Assembly (NCBI GenBank): GCA_016714225.1
Contig: JADJNS010000021.1
Span: 205,781-269,780 of the forward strand
Direction of reading: 5' to 3'
Source: Archangiaceae bacterium
Lineage (GTDB): Bacteria > Myxococcota > Myxococcia > Myxococcales > Myxococcaceae
DNA length: 64,000 nt
How positions within the stretch are numbered: position 1 is the first letter of the stretch; each line of letters begins with the position of its first letter. Shown in pieces: positions 53,906-64,000 of this stretch. The notes beneath the pieces are model-generated. The model was not told the DNA's origin, searched no databases, and saw only the letters and a program-made list of their open reading frames with translations. The translations under genes were made by a program, and so were the position numbers.

Positions 53906-55873
53906 TTAACTGGCCAGCCACTCGCGGGGCACGAGCGCCTTCCCGTCACGCCACTCCTCGACGAGGTGCACGTCGACGCCGCGCCACACCTCCTTGCTTG
54001 CGTGGTCAAGCACCAGGATCTGGAGACCCATCATCGCCTTCGTGGCCGTCGCGAGCGTGTCGAAGACCTTGCGAACTGCCGCCACGTCCTCGTCGCCGAG
54101 GGTCGGGTCGTCGCCCTCCTTCGCTTCCTTGGCGAGCGTGCGTGGGAAGTAGACTTGGCTCGGCTGGTCGAGGACCAACAAGCTCGGCACCGGGTTCCCC
54201 TTCTGGCTGAGGAACAGCTCGTGAAGCCCGATCATCGCGGCGACGTGATATGAGAGCCAGTTCGCGCCGCTGCCGATCTCCCAGAGAAAGTCGGGGCGAC
54301 CCGAGCTTCCCGTCACGCGAATCGTCAGGTCGTCGATGTTCAGCTCCGCGGGGTCGCTCGGACGCTCCGAGTCGAGGCCGGGAAGAAGGCGCGCCATCGT
54401 CGCCGACACGCGCGCCAGTGCGGCTCTCTGCCGGTCGCGCGCGGCGCCATCCGACAACCCAGCACGGAGCTGCTCGAGCCGCGCCTTCAGCTCGGCGACG
54501 TCGGCCGCGAAGGCGGGATCACCCTCAGGCGCCTTCAGGACCAGCAGCGCCTGCTCCATGCGACCGAGGAAGCGATCGACCGCAGCACGACTCCAGCGCT
54601 CATCCTGGATACGCTTCGATCTTGCTTCGGTGGCCTGCCTGCGTGCGCGAACGCCCTTCAAGCTGTCGGTGAAGCGTCGCATCTGCTCACGAACCTGAAC
54701 CAGCTCCTTGTCGAACGCCGCCGGGACCGGCTCGAGCTGCCGGGCATTCGCTTCCACGTTCGCGAGCGCATCGCACAGGGCGTCGAGTTCGCCGTTGGCA
54801 TGGTCGAACGCACCGCCACAGACCGGGCATGTAGCCTGATTGGTCTCGGCGAGGTCACGCAACCACCGCGAGAGTGAAGTCGGTCCCGCTGCTTCTTCAG
54901 CGCGCCGCGTAGTCGGTGACCGCTGATTGCAGCTGGTCATGTTGTCGAGACGAGCCTTCCTCGGCAAGCTGCAGCGAGACCACCCCCTCTTCCTTGTCGA
55001 GTGTGGCGGTCTCGGTTGCAGCCGCGTCGAGGGCGCTGTCGGAGACCTGTGCGTCGGCGGACGTCTTCGTGACGATCCCTTCGAGCGCCGCAACGAACTC
55101 GTGGTCTCCGCGACCTGGCGCTGCCAGCTCGGGGGCGAGGAGCCCAAGATCGCGAGCCTCGGAGACCCAGTTCTGAAGTTCCGCTCGCCACTTGGTCGAG
55201 GCCGTGCGCTGCGCCTCCAGTTCGCGCTCCTTGCGCCGCAGCTCGCGCACGAGCTGCTCGATCTCCCAGCGCTTGGCCAACACGTCAGGTGTCACCGCGC
55301 CGAGCACGTACGGGAAGATCGTCCGGAGCTTCTCTTTGTGCTCCATCGTGTCGGCCTTGAAGAAGAGGACGTCCGGGTTGGCGACGATGTTCTGCGGCTG
55401 GAACGCGAACGCGAGGAGGTCACGAAAGCTGGGCCTCCCTTTGAACCCCCCCGCGATGCTGGAGGGATCGAAGCCGAGGTTCGACAGCCCAGCGAGCTTG
55501 TCGAGCATCCGCTTCACGGGCATCGACGTTCGTGTTCTTCTCGGGCACCGAGTGGGGATCTCGACCGTCTTGCCTCGAGCAGGAACATGTCCCCCGTGGT
55601 CTGCTGCCCACCTGGCTCACGTCGGGCGAGGAGCTCGCCCTCGCCCGTGGTGACGACGACACCAAACCACGAGCAGGCGTCGCGGATCGTCGTCACGGGC
55701 ACCGCGCACCGCTCTGAGCCGAGGCAGTAGTCGACAATCGGGATGACGGCAGACTTCCCCGTTTTCGACGCGCCGGTAATCACGTTCAGCTTGCCTGCGG
55801 CGAACGGCACAACGCGAGGTTCGAGCTTCTCGTTGCGGGGCCAAAGGACGAGGCTTTTGAGCTGGAAATGCAT
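53906..55873 (-). CDS. ABC-3C ATPase, DUF3732-type, Rad50-like with zinc hook; frame-broken
   Basis: About 655 residues when repaired. N-terminus MHFQLKSLVLWPRNEK..., with Walker A NVITGASKTGKSAVIPIVDYCLGS, fits the DUF3732 ATPase of ABC three-component systems. The middle is a coiled coil (LVRELRRKERELEAQRTAS) that carries CPVCGG, a CxxC zinc hook as in Rad50. The C-terminal half has LSYHVAAMIGLHELFL and Walker B-type VPSLLVLDQPSQVYFPRTL, ending VPREWLAS. Breaks are seen near 55515-55575 and 54903. It starts 1 base after the middle-component stop. Predicted sensor/clamp ATPase that activates a nuclease partner. Family name from memory of wording, no search. Confidence 0.8.
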
Positions 55874-55874
55874 G

Positions 55875-56365
55875 TCAGAACTCCACCTTGAGCATTCCGG
55901 CCACCTCAAAGAGCGAAACGTCCCGGCACCACGCGCCGAGCTTCTCGGCGGACTTCAGCATGTCGCTTACAGCCCTCGCTTGGAGGGGCGGCCGAACGCG
56001 ATCGAGGCCAGAGCACCGCCTCATTCGGGACCAGCGTGATCAACCCCTGCGCGGATCGCGATGCGAAGGGACCGAAGCGAGAGATCCCGCATCGCCAGGC
56101 GTGCGCGGCTGAATCGAGAGTAGGACGTCTCCTCGATCGCTGAACTTCTCCTCGAACTTCCGCAGCCCCGAAGCAGCCTGCGTTCCCGTTACCTCTTCGA
56201 GTGACTTCGCGTGGAACGCGAGCGGCAGGACCACGAACGCCAGGGGCAAGGGCGTTCCGTTTGGGCTCGACTCGGGCGTGAACCCGCAGGCGAAGCGCCA
56301 GAGCAAAGCGCCGCGCCCAGCGCGGGGTTCTGCATGGCCTGGACCTCGTTGAGGATGGTGGTCAC
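55875..56365 (-). CDS. ABC-3C middle component; frame-broken
   Basis: About 163 residues. It opens with GTG at 56365, VTTILNEVQAMQNPALGAALLWRFACGFTPE, the standard opening of ABC three-component middle components. PLPLAFVVLPLAFHAKSLEEVTGTQAASGLRKFEEKF follows, and the end SDMLKSAEKLGAWCRDVSLFEVAGMLKVEF is likewise characteristic. Breaks lie near 56305 and 55940-56020. GTGA overlap with the upstream gene and a 1-base gap to the ATPase gene make it translationally coupled on both sides. It bridges ATPase and effector. Confidence 0.78.
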
Positions 56366-57706
56366 GCGCCGTCGCCCTCGTCGATGACGTCACCCCCCGC
56401 ACCCGCAGCACCCGGCGACGAGGTCGAGGGGCGGTGCGTCCCAGCCGGCGTATCCGAGCCCATCTCGTCCTGGTCGTTCGCTGCAGCTCCGGAGAACCCG
56501 GTCGGGGCGAAGACCTCCCTGTAGCGTGGATGCCACCCGACTCGCAGCGTGTCAGCGAGCGTGTGGTAGCTGCCTGGCACGAAGTACGCGGGAACGTCCA
56601 TGCCCTGGAGTCGCATCTGAAGCCCGGAGCAGTTCGCGTAGAGCAGGCGCCCTCGGTCCTCCTCGACGGCGGCCTTCTGCTCGATCTCGAGGCGCGTCTT
56701 CTGGCTCTGCCAGGCGCGCTCAAGGCCATCCTCGAACTCGCCAAAGCTGCCCTCGATGACATCGCCCCGCTCGCTCCACGTTGTGCGATCCACAGCCGAG
56801 CGAAGGAAGTCGTTCACTGCTCGAACCAGATCGCCCTCTTCGCACGTCACGGCCTCGAGCTGCCGCACGTAGGTCCGCCCTCGCAGCTCCTTGTCGATTT
56901 CTGCCTGAGAGACGTCCGCAGGTGTCGAGGCTAGGACGTTCTCGGACCGGTCGAACTTCTTGGCCGACCCGACCAGCTGCTTGTGGAAGTCCTCCCAAGT
57001 GAGGATCGGCGGCTGCTTCTTCTCCACGTGCTTGTCGATGGCGCGCTTCGCCCAGCCGAGCAGGTGCTTCAGCACATCCTCTCGCGCCTCCTCGCTGATC
57101 GCCTTCTCGGCGATCAATGGAAGGAGATCGTCGTTCGGCGAGCCGGTGCCGTTCTCGAGCGTCAGGCTCGCGAACATGTGCGCCAGCACGTCGTCAGATG
57201 CCGACAGCACGCCGTTCACGTGCTCCGCGAGGTCGCTGGGTAGCTTCGCGCGCGCGGCATACCTCGGCGCCTTTCCCCAGAACTCCTTGCGCAGTGCCTG
57301 GACGAGCGCGTCTGCGTCGGCCTTGGTTGCCGCTGCGTGGATTCGGTCGATTACGTCCCCGTGGTGGTTCTGGGCGACGTAGAGGACGAACTTCGTGTCC
57401 GACTTCCAGCGCGCCCTCGCGGATGGCGCGGACCCAGTTGTGGAGGGTCTTCCACAGGTCGATGCTGCGGTCGGCGACGGGGTTGTGAGCGAGGCCGCTC
57501 TTGTCCTGCTCGGCGACGACGCCGTCTGCGGTCTGCGTTGCGACGTCGTCGAGGTGCTCGACGGACACCGACTGCCCTTGGCGGGCGCGAAGGAGATGGG
57601 CGACGGCTCGCGTGACTTGGAGGAGGTAGCCGTAGAGCTGCCCCGGGACCTGGGTGCTGCGTTTCTTCTTGGCCGCCTTCGGAGCTGCTTCCTTCATCGC
57701 GGTCAT
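56362..57706 (-). CDS. ABC-3C effector with nuclease-like N-terminus; one frame break
   Basis: About 448 residues. The N-terminal ~100 residues (VPGQLYGYLLQVTRAVAHLL, VSVEHLDDVATQTADGVVAEQDKS, NPVADRSIDLWKTLHNWV) resemble Cap4/DUF4297-type dsDNA nucleases, with E/D and E-x-DK as possible PD-(D/E)XK residues; this is inference. After a break near 57400, sense continues SDTKFVLYVAQNHHGDVIDRI... to a C-terminal helical domain with YFVPGSYHTLADTLRVGWHPRYREVF, as in ABC-3C CTD proteins. The start ATG overlaps the helicase stop (ATGA) and the stop overlaps the middle-component start (GTGA). Confidence 0.72.
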
Positions 57707-60471
57707 GCATTGCCCCCACTCACTTCGACCCAGCCGATCAGCTTCGCGGCGTAGCTGCCGCCCTCGGGAACGATCTCCCGGTGCTGCAGCTCGCGCTCGA
57801 GCATCGGCTCGACCTTCTCGTGGAGAAGTGCCTTCCGCGCTGACGCCGTCGTGCCGTTGACGTGGCCCGTGCGCGTGAAGAGGCCCGCGCCGAGCCGTTC
57901 GAGGCGGGAGTTGCGCTTGCCGTCGTCGCTCACGCCGAGGGGCAGCACCGTAGCGCGGTGTTCGCCCGAGGGGCCGCGCGTCTCGACGAGCCACCACGTG
58001 AGCACGCCCGGGCCTTCCTCGCCCGAGACCGCGAGGCCGATGCCCTCTGGCGACATGGTCTGCCACCGCTTGATGGCCTCTTGCACGAGCGGATGATCGA
58101 GGCCGAGCAGGTCGAGGTCGGCCCGCGCGCGGGCAGCATCGCGGTCGAGCGTGAAGCGGCAGACCACCTTCTGCTCGGCGTCCCTTCACGAGGTAGGTGC
58201 CGTCGTCCTGCGCATCGACGCGGCGGCCATCGGCGGTGATGGATGCGCGCAGGAACTCCAGCACGCGCTCGAGCCCCGGCCTCACGTTGGCGAAGGGTTT
58301 GTAGTCGTCGAGCGAGAAGCCATCGAGGTCCTGGAACAGCTCGAAGACCACCTTGCGCGCCTCGGAGGCGTTGGAGAGCGCGGCTTCGAGCTCCTCCTTC
58401 GTGCGGCGCAGCTCCGGGTCACCGAGCGCTTCGCGATAGAGCTTGTCGTACGTGAGGCGCTCGGAGAGCTGGCCGAGCACCTGGCTGCGGAGGTCCTCGG
58501 CGACGTTACCGTGCTCGTCGACCTTGCCGAGGGTCTTCGCGATCTCCTTCAACTTCTCGTCGAGAAGCAGGAAGATCTTCCCCTCGATCGTGTCCGAGAG
58601 AACGAGGTTGTAGACCTGCGCCGTGTGCTTCTGGCCGTAGCGATGGATGCGCCCGATGCGCTGCTCCATGTCCATCGGGTTCCACGGCAGGTCGAAGTTG
58701 AAGAGGATGCGCGCGAACTGGAGGTTGATGCCCTCGCGACCCGCCGCCGTGCAGACCATCACGCGCGGGCCGTCGGCCAGCCGGAACTTCCGCTCGGCGG
58801 CGAGCTTCGCTCCATGGTCGCCACCCCGCAGGACGACGACGCCCTGACCCGGGGTACGCCTTCTCGATCTCGCGACCGAGCAGGTCGACGGTGCCGAGGT
58901 ACGTCGCGAAGATGACGACCTTCTCGGTCGGGTCCTGCTCCCACAGGGCGCCGAGGCCCCGCAGAAGCTTCTCGACCTTCGTCTCGCGGCGCTCGGGGAA
59001 CACGCGGAGCAGCTCGCGGATGCGCAGGCGCTCCTCGGGTAGCGCAAGGCTGACCGCCATCGCGGCCATGTCCTCGCCGCCCGGCGGCGCACTCACCCGC
59101 CGCCGAGTCCGAGGCCAGCTCGAGCTCCTCTTCGTTGAGCTTCTTGAGGAGCCTTCGCAAGGTCGGCGAGGATTGCGTCGACCTGCCGCGCCCCACCGAG
59201 TCGCGCCGAGCCCGAACTCGTCGTGGATCAGCTCGCGCGCTTCGTCGAGGAGGCGCTCGCGCCCGTCGATGTCGAGCTCCTGGTCCTGAGGATGGCCTCG
59301 TGGAGCGTCAGCGAGGATGCGGCGCCGAAGCGTGCGGCGCACCGCGGCGAAGCTCGACGCGGCGATTTTCTGGAAGATCGTCATCACGAAGCCGAGCGCG
59401 CGGCCCTGGTTGCCCTGTCGCTGCGCGAGTGCGAAGCCGTCCTCGAGGTACTCCGAGAGCGCCGCGTAGAACGTGCGCTCCTCGGCCCGGCATGGCGAAC
59501 GACTCGGTGTGGACCCAGCGCCGCGCGAAGAGCGGCGAACCGTCGGGGCGACAAGCGTCGGCCTTGGTGCGCCGGAACACCACCGAGTTCAGGCGGTGCC
59601 GGTTGTCGACCATGTCCTCGGGGCTCTTGAACAGCGTCGGGTTCAGGAGCTGCACGAGCATCCAGAAGCGGAAGTGATCGCCCTGGTGCGGCGTGGCCGA
59701 GAGGAGCACGAGATCGCGCGCGTGGCCCTTCAGCGCCTCGGCGAGCTTGTAGTTCTCGGTCTTCGTGACCTTCTTGCCGTTGCGGAAGGCCGTCAAATGG
59801 TGCGCCTCATCGAACACGACGAGGTCCCATTGCGGCGCGTCCAGCAGACGCTTGATGCGCGCCGGGCGCTTGAGCGTGTCGATGCTGGCGATGAGGCTAT
59901 CGTGCTTCGCGAAGGCGTTGGACTTGCGGTCGGTGACGTCGCCCTCGCTGCCGAATACCTCGAAGTCGAGGCGGAAGACCTCGTTCATCTCGCGGTGCCA
60001 GTTGTTCACGAGGCCGGCTGGGACGACCATCAGCGCGCGGTTCAGCTCGCCACGGCTCGCCAGCTCGCGAAGGAGCAGCGCGGCCTCGATGGTCTTGCCG
60101 AGGCCGACCTCATCGGCGACGAGGTAGCGGCGGGGCGAGGCTGTCGCGATGCGATGGGTCAGCACCACCTGGTGCGGCAGGAGGTCGATCGGCGCCGCCG
60201 TCAGCGCGGCCGCGCTCTCCATGAGGGGCAGCGCGTGCGCCTCGTACTCGAGCCACGCCTCGCGCCGCCGATCGTCGCTACCCGCGACCGAGCTGACGAC
60301 GCGGTCGGTGCGCGAGAGGAAGGGCTGGAGCGCTGTGACGGCGACGAGCCGCTCGCCGCCCGCGAAGAACGCTCGCACGTAGCCGTTGCGCTCGGAGTCG
60401 ACGACGACGCCCTCGCCATGCTCGGCGTGGCTGACGCGCTGTCCCGGTGTGAACGCAGCGACTTCGCTCAT
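57703..60471 (-). CDS. SNF2-type helicase, DrmD-like; several frame breaks
   Basis: About 920 residues. An N-terminal small beta domain (FTPGQRVSHAEHGEGVVVDSERNGYVRAFF, DUF3553-like) comes first. Then the helicase core: Walker A LVADEVGLGKTIEAALLL, Walker B DEAHH, LLSATPHQGDHFRF, and motif VI MEQRIGRIHRYGQ. A C-terminal extension (EAIKRWQTMSPEGIGLAVSG...) ends GWVEVSGGNA. Breaks near 59490, 59105-59165, 58855 and 58175. It resembles the helicase of DISARM-type systems (DrmD). It would move on or remodel DNA. It begins 10 bases after the HNH gene and overlaps the effector start. Confidence 0.83.
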
Positions 60472-60481
60472 GCCAGTCCGT

Positions 60482-61515
60482 TCATAGTGCTGCCGAGGCC
60501 ATCCGTACCTCGAGCGCCCTCTTCATGTGCGAAGTCAGTGTTCGGTCTCTGCCGAAGAACGTGGGCTTGCGGATCTGGGAGCCGTCATAGCGGAGCAGCA
60601 CATCGTCGAGACCGTTCGAGCGATTGCACTCCCTGAAGAACTCGACGGCATCGTTGTCGATCGCGATCTTCAGCGTGGGACGAATCACGTACACCTTGGC
60701 GTCGAACAGCCGGTGGTGATTCGGACAGAGGGACACGCCGTTCCAGACCTCGTCAACCCCTTGCGGCTCGCAAGCGGGAATGATGTGTGCTCCCTCCACG
60801 ATGTTGAGCTGCGTCGAGCAGACTGCGCACGCGAAGTTGTATTGCGCGCCCACGAGCGGGGCGAACCGATGGTCGCGCGCGATACGCTCAAGCACGATGC
60901 GTCGTCGAATCGTCTCGGCAGGAGTCGTCGGCATGGCGGTCGCCGGAACGACGGAGATGTTGGGTGTGCTTTCGAGAAGAAATGCCTCACGTTCGTCGCC
61001 TTGCAGCCCGCTGGCGTCGGCCTGGTGAAACTGCCGCATCAGGTGCAGTAGGTTCCCCGACGTGCAGGCGACGCGGACCTCTTCATTTCCACCGCTCCCT
61101 CGCATCGTTCGCGGCGATGCAACGGCCCATCCAGTCCTTCTCGCCTCGCTCAGCAAGTTCTCCTGAACCTGCACGGCCTTGCTATACGAGAAGTCAGCGT
61201 GAAACCTCGCCTCCCAAGCCACGAAGACTCCGAAGTCCGGCGAGTACCCAAGCAGGAATGTCGGCACCGCATCAACTCGAGATCGCCACGATCACCACGC
61301 GTCTGGCCGGGCAAGATGAGCTGAATCTTGAACTCGTCGGCGGGGCGATCGGACGACTCGACGTGCGTGACAGTCCACAAGTAGAAGCGCCCCCTGCCGA
61401 AGTCAGGGATCGTGGCGAGTGCGGGGCGCGTTTCGTCGCCAGTGGTGAACGTCGTTCCCACGGGCAACGCTGCCGCAAGCTTCGCCTTCAAGACATGCTG
61501 CGGCAGCGCGGGCAT
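60482..61515 (-). CDS. HNH endonuclease; one frame break
   Basis: About 345 residues. The N-terminal half (ALPQHVLKAKLAAALPVGTTFTTGDETRPALATIPDFGRGRFYLWTVTHVE) is a separate, unrecognised domain. After a break near 61265, PTFLLGYSPDFGVFVAWEARFHADF continues, and the C-terminal part has a clear HNH: FACAVCSTQLNIVEGAHIIPACEPQGVDEVWNGVSLCPNHHRLFD, with CxxC and CxxH zinc ligands. A DNase of this type would cut invading DNA. Its ATG overlaps the stop of the 170-residue gene (TAATG). Confidence 0.8.
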
Positions 61516-62035
61516 TAGGAAATCCTCGGATGATGGAGGCCGACGTAGGCTTCGCCGTCGAAGTCGGGGTTCTTCTCCTCGGAGACAAGAATGCGGCCTA
61601 CGTCGGCTTCAGCGCCGCCCCACAGGCACCGGCCCAGCGGCAAGCGTGCGCCATCTTCGTCGCGCTGACCCGCCAGAAATACTCTTCGTCGGCGAGGTCC
61701 ATGCCGATACGCGTGCGGCCCGATGCGAGCCAGAGGATGAGCGCGGCCTGCCCCTCGTAGTGCTCTTGGAAGCTTAACACCGCCGACTTCACGTCGTTCT
61801 CGAGCCATGAGACGGCGTCCTGCTCCGACAGTGAGTCGAGGCAGCCGTCGAGCCCGGCGACGACGAGGGCGTCGCCCTCGGAGCCAGGGAGGTCGTCGGG
61901 CCACGCCTTCCTCAACGCGAAGAAGTCGCGGATCGACACCACGGCAGCCGGTGCGATGACGGTGGTCAGAATACGCGGCTCCCACAGCAGCGAGAAACCG
62001 CGCCGCTTCCATCGGTCGCCTCGGACGGTAATCAT
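61515..62035 (-). CDS. unrecognised 170-residue protein of the defence operon; one frame break
   Basis: Begins MITVRGDRWKRRGFSLLWEPRILTTVIAPAAVVSIRDFFALRKAW at ATG 62035, overlapping the methyltransferase stop (ATGA). Middle: GDALVVAGLDGCLDSLSEQDAVSWLENDVKSAVLSFQEHYEGQAALILWLASGRTRIGMDLADEEYFWRVSATK. After a break near 61650 it ends GRCLWGGAEADVGRILVSEEKNPDFDGEAYVGLHHPRIS. I cannot name a family. The tight overlaps on both sides show it belongs to the system and may be an accessory or inhibitor protein. Confidence 0.7.
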
Positions 62036-64000
62036 GCCCCCCCCTGGTCTTCAAAGAAGGAGAGCGCCATCTGCTGCTGCTTGGGCTCCTGCTTCGCGAC
62101 GTAGAGCGAAGAATGGTCTGCGCGCGCGACGCGGCATTGCGGATCTCCGACGTCGAGCCGCGCGTGGAGAACCATTCCAAGAGCGAACTGAGAGCGGGGT
62201 GCGGCTTGAAGTTGTCGTTGGTGAGCGTGTCGTTGGCGTTGATGCCGCTGTTCTCGAAGCACGCGCCGATGAGGAACGCGGCCTGGTCGTAGTCGCTCGT
62301 CATGCCGCGACGGTGCTTGCCCTGCCACGCACGCGCGACGTCGAGCGGCGACGTGGGGAAGTAGGTCTTCTTCTCCTCGGGCACCAGCCGCGCGCCTCAA
62401 AGTCAGACGGCGCGATGCCGGTGCCGCGCAGAAATTTCTGGATCTGGTCGCGCGGGATCTCCTTCACGCCGTCAAAGAGCCGAAGGAACTGGCGCGTGAA
62501 CGGTTCTGCGTTGACCGGCGGCGGGTCCTTGATGCCTCCGTCTCTTCATCGAGGAGCTGGTTGATGCCGACGAGCGCTTCGAGCACCGTGATCGAGCGCC
62601 CGTCATTGACGAGCACCTTGCCATAGTGTCGCGAGTAGTACTCGAGGGCCTTGCCGCGACGGATGACCTGAAGGTCTGCCTCAGGCAGACCGGCCTTCTG
62701 GTGGTGCTCAAGCATGCTCTTCAGGGCGCGCACGTCCTGCAGTACCTGGCGGCGCATCTTCGCCCAGCTCACCGGGACTGGCTCCTCGGAACGCTTGCGG
62801 CAGACGTGAATAATGTCGTACTCGATCTGCTTCGAGCCAAACTCGCCTTCGCCCTTCGACTCGTCACTGCGAATCGGGTATGTCGCTTCGAGGTAGAAGC
62901 CGGCGTCGAAGAGGCTCTCAAGAACGGCAACCCAGGGCGCGTCTTCGCTGTGGTGGAAGGTGAACGCGAGGATGCCGGACGGGCGAAGAAGCCGGGACGC
63001 TTCCCGCCAGCTCTCGGTCAGTACTCGCTTGTAGTGCTCGTCCGCGTCGTCAGGGTGCTGTGCCGGGTTCGAGATGGCTTCGAGCGTCTTCGGTGTGTAC
63101 TCGCTGGAGAAAAACTCGGAGTACTTCGAGCGGAGAACCTTCCGAAGCCAGACGTAGAAGAAGTCAGCGAGCTCGGCGTAGAAGAGCAAGCCGCCGAAGG
63201 GAGGATCGGTGATGACAAGGTCAAAGCTACCGGTCGTCCATGAGTCGATATCGCTGGCAGAGCCACACTTCAGAGTCGAAGGCGTCGAGGGCGGATCTCC
63301 AATGTATCCCTTCTCGCTCTTGCCCGTGAGATCGGCAGCGATGGCGGGCGACTGCTGGGCGAGCCACTCGTTGCTGAGCACGTCCCAGGGGCGCTCGCGC
63401 CAATCGAGCGTCTCAGTGAGCACCTCAGTACACGACAGCCAGTTGCCGCGTCCCATCGCTCGAACACGCTGTTCTCAACCACCACGTGTTTCGGGTGGTA
63501 GTTGTTGTTGCTCATGTGCGGTTCGAGCTTGTCCGCCTGGATGTTCCAAAAGGCGAACATGTTCTGGTTTCGCAGGTACTGCTGGAACGAACCGAGAACG
63601 AGTTCACGGGTTTCCCAGCAGTGCTTCTCGCCCCCAACGCTCGTGATTGCTTTCAGAAGCAGCGCGTGAACGAGAAGCTGCCGCGCGTTGAAAGACATCA
63701 TCGGCCCAGCGGAGGTAGCCGTTGGTATGGCTGCCGCTGGTGGTCATGACCGAAGGGGATTTCACTCTCGGGCCAGAAGCCCTTGAGGTCTGCTTCACGG
63801 CGAGCCTCCCATTCGCGACAGGCTGCCTCGGAACGGCGCAGGATCATTGGACGCATTGAAGAAAACGACCGCTGTGTACGCAGCCCCAGTCTTCTTGAGG
63901 CCAGCACTGGAAGCACTGCATGACGAGCGGCGCGACCGGGCCGATTTCCAGAAGGTTGGTCGCGACAACAATGCGCTTTGAACCGCGCCGCAAGCGCCGC
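62032..64000 (-). CDS. DUF1156-type adenine methyltransferase, partial; several frame breaks
   Basis: C-terminal ~650 residues; the gene begins beyond the window. Visible landmarks: SFNARQLLVHALLLKAITSVGG, FRNQNMFAFWNIQADKLEPHMSNNNYHPKHVVVENSVFE, the catalytic LVITDPPFGGLLFYAELADFFYVWLRKVL (DPPF), and the end DYDQAAFLIGACFENSGINANDTLTNDNFKPHPALSSLLEWF. This wording is that of DUF1156 methyltransferases, which mark host DNA in defence loci. Breaks lie near 63700, 63450, 62535, 62390 and 62100. The stop overlaps the next gene's start (ATGA). It is the first gene seen in the seven-gene chain. Confidence 0.82.

Noticed and set aside
57703..60471. Complete DISARM system
   Set aside because: The helicase is DrmD-like, but drmA, drmB (DUF1998) and drmC (PLD) are not in the window and the methyltransferase is of the DUF1156 type.
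54897..63916. Defence-island genes as pseudogenes
   Set aside because: Breaks are single bases, coding sense resumes at once, motifs are intact and no in-frame stops have accumulated; sequencing error is the simpler reading.

Overview
The window looks like chromosomal DNA of a high-GC myxobacterium (Myxococcota, probably near Myxococcus/Archangium). The best evidence is an MglB/MglA pair that matches the Myxococcus xanthus proteins in length and motifs as I remember them. It is followed by genes resembling the gliding-motility genes gltD-gltE-gltF-gltG, and two proteins carry the AgmX/GltG-type C-terminal domain. No taxonomic search was possible.

Layout. 0-10 kb: the end of an E2 acyltransferase gene (sucB type), a cold-shock gene with a clear terminator, a secreted BON-domain protein, and a TRAP transporter operon read leftward (TatT lipoprotein, DctP receptor, fused DctQM permease). 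A 1.3 kb non-coding stretch follows, holding a 555-bp minisatellite of 13-bp units and several hairpins, then a TetR regulator. 10-20 kb: leftward housekeeping genes (macro domain, hotdog thioesterase, S9 peptidase, sarcosine-oxidase-like enzyme, HupE/UreJ-like membrane protein, ArnT-like glycosyltransferase, ECF sigma/anti-sigma pair, NAPE-PLD-like hydrolase). 20-23 kb: dnaX-ybaB-recR, with dnaX broken into two frames. 23-28 kb: a leftward trio of kinase, FecR-domain lipoprotein and outer-membrane/regulatory-fold protein. 28-40 kb: mglB-mglA, two downstream genes, and the glt-like block. 40-44 kb: a coiled-coil/cyclic-nucleotide-binding pair, then a polysaccharide-export set (small exported protein, outer-membrane barrel, short Wza lipoprotein) behind a good sigma-70-type promoter. 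44-48 kb: a translationally coupled peptidoglycan-recycling operon (LD-carboxypeptidase, serine hydrolase, Mpl, TlpA-like thioredoxin). 48-53.5 kb: outer-membrane protein, RsmB-like methyltransferase, HD protein, TetR, and a rare 2-oxoglutarate oxygenase/WD40 fusion.

At 53.5 kb a tRNA-Asn gene with a strong terminator marks the edge of an apparent defence island that continues past the window end. Seven genes on the minus strand are chained by overlaps or gaps of 10 bases or less: DUF1156-type DNA methyltransferase, an unrecognised 170-residue protein, an HNH nuclease, a SNF2-type helicase with a C-terminal extension, a nuclease-like/ABC-3C C-terminal-domain protein, an ABC-3C middle component, and a DUF3732-type Rad50-like ATPase with a zinc-hook motif. 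The junctions suggest one co-translated system joining a methylase-helicase module to an ABC three-component module. I regard this as the most interesting feature of the window.

Caution: single-base frame breaks occur in dnaX, around 29.8-31.0 kb, in the gltG-like gene and repeatedly from 54.9 to 64 kb. Coding sense continues cleanly on either side of each break, so I read most of them as assembly indels rather than gene decay.
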